Source: an uncultured Bacteroidales bacterium (lineage in GTDB: Bacteria > Bacteroidota > Bacteroidia > Bacteroidales > UBA932). Taken from it: 6,671 nt of DNA. Below the pieces are notes generated by a model, which saw only the letters and a list, made by a program, of their open reading frames with translations, was not told where the DNA came from and did not search any database. The stretch is from the NCBI GenBank assembly GCA_905235775.1, contig CAJOMY010000098.1, positions 1 to 6,671 of the forward strand, given 5' to 3'. The position numbers and the translations under genes are program-made. Positions 6,410 to 6,671 of the stretch are shown one piece after another (position 1 is the first letter of the stretch; every line of letters starts with the position of its first letter).

Positions 6410-6550
6410 TCATTTCGTCCGCGGCGCGCCGGACGCGCGGCGGTCCTCCTGGAGCGTCCCGGGCGGATCGTCGTAGTGGTCGCCGCCCTGGACGAAACGG
6501 ATCTCCTTGCGCCCTTTCAGCGCGTTGTAGAACATAGGTTGTCCGGTGGC
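6410..6550 (-). CDS. C-terminal fragment of an unidentified protein
   Basis: A reading frame ends with TGA at 6412-6410, 18 nt before the response-regulator start, and runs back past 6535 (an internal ATG) to the join near 6550. The visible tail reads ATGQPMFYNALKGRK, then EIRFVQGGDHYDDPPGTLQE, then a basic, low-complexity end. The pattern MFYNALKGRKEIRFV...GGDH is reminiscent of the last strand and catalytic-histidine turn of alpha/beta-hydrolases of the prolyl-oligopeptidase or dienelactone-hydrolase type (compare MYNALK...V...GEGH), but the piece is too short to be certain. It may share an operon with the response regulator. Composition matches the regulator gene. Only about 46 residues remain, so no function is assigned. 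Confidence 0.45.
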   Translation of the reverse strand, partial: ATGQPMFYNALKGRKEIRFVQGGDHYDDPPGTLQEDRRASGAPRTK

Positions 6551-6565
6551 CGGCCAGCCGCAGCG
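6535..6565. other. Join 3: tail of a - strand gene to internal part of a + strand gene
   Basis: At about 6550-6560 the - strand coding sequence of the unidentified fragment meets + strand coding sequence of an alpha-oxoamine synthase that lacks its first hundred or so residues. The synthase frame has a stop (TAG) at 6535-6537, and the residues between that stop and the first family match (VRWPAS) do not fit the family. Neither gene has room for its natural end, so this is a breakpoint, not an intergenic region. Confidence 0.65.
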
Positions 6566-6671
6566 AGGCGGCGATAGTCTACGGCACCGGCTACATGGCG
6601 AACGTCGGCGCGATCACCGCGCTTGTCGGGAAGGGCGACGCCGTCCTCTCCGACGAGCTGAACCACGCCTC
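6556..6671 (+). CDS. Internal fragment of a PLP-dependent alpha-oxoamine synthase (Kbl/BioF type)
   Basis: About 38 residues in frame read SEAAIVYGTGYMANVGAITA, then LVGKGDAVLSDELNHAS at the window edge. This is the conserved segment of glycine C-acetyltransferase / 8-amino-7-oxononanoate synthase enzymes, which condense an amino acid with an acyl-CoA using pyridoxal phosphate. GYMAN lies in the cofactor-binding part, and the histidine of DELNHAS is the residue that stacks on the PLP ring in this family. The start codon and roughly the first hundred residues are missing because of the join near 6555; the 3' part continues beyond the window. The fragment cannot separate Kbl (threonine breakdown) from BioF (biotin) or a sphingolipid-type synthase. 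Its base composition is high-GC. Confidence 0.75.

Noticed and set aside
5783..6577. Long + strand open frame (264 codons) opposite the response regulator
   Set aside because: Arginine-, histidine- and alanine-rich product without domains; it is the antisense shadow of a high-GC gene with clear REC and LuxR motifs on the other strand.
1..6671. CRISPR array, tRNA, rRNA, transposase, phage integrase or defence system
   Set aside because: No regular repeats, no tRNA-like cloverleaf with CCA end, and none of the translated products carries a nuclease, integrase or transposase motif.

Overview
This window looks like a patchwork of at least three, probably four, unrelated bacterial DNA segments rather than one natural locus. 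I read it as a chimeric metagenomic contig. At three places a well-conserved gene stops in mid-domain and another gene from a different context begins in mid-domain, and base composition and translation signals change at the same places. There is no sign of rRNA, tRNA, CRISPR, insertion sequence or phage genes.

Segment A (1 to about 3310, + strand) is a Bacteroidota, Prevotella-like cell-surface signalling operon. It encodes an ECF sigma factor, a one-pass anti-sigma protein with a DUF4974-like C-terminus, and an outer-membrane TonB-dependent beta-barrel protein with an N-terminal STN signalling domain. The gaps are tight (12 nt, then an ATGA overlap), so the three should be co-expressed. The barrel protein is cut off about 700 residues in. 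The anti-sigma gene carries two in-frame palindromic repeats on either side of its membrane segment.

Segment B (about 3310 to about 5430) comes from another, more GC-rich Bacteroidales-like genome. It holds the tail of a two-pass membrane protein that overlaps (ATGA) a PlsC-type lipid acyltransferase on the + strand. A stem-loop terminator then separates these from a convergent acyl carrier protein gene with a recognisable Bacteroidota promoter. Upstream of acpP, on the same strand, is most of a PnuC-type vitamin/nicotinamide riboside transporter that lacks its own N-terminus. The theme is lipid metabolism plus NAD precursor uptake.

Segment C (about 5430 to about 6550, - strand) is very GC-rich, with a strong Shine-Dalgarno sequence that Bacteroidota genes usually lack. 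It holds the end of one unidentified gene, a complete NarL-type response regulator, and the start of a GTGA-overlapping gene that is probably the sensor kinase partner. That kinase is cut after about 113 residues and runs in frame into PnuC, giving a false 320-codon fusion. The style suggests a high-GC PVC-type (Lentisphaeria/Kiritimatiellae-like) or similar genome, but this is inference.

Segment D (about 6555 to 6671, + strand) is an internal piece of an alpha-oxoamine synthase (Kbl/BioF type) without a start, running off the window edge.

The apparent novelties (a frameshifted barrel protein and a sensor-PnuC fusion) are best explained by the joins. The genuinely biological points of interest are the palindromic repeats in the anti-sigma gene, the compact sigma/anti-sigma/STN-receptor operon, the HX5D acyltransferase, and the stand-alone acpP unit.
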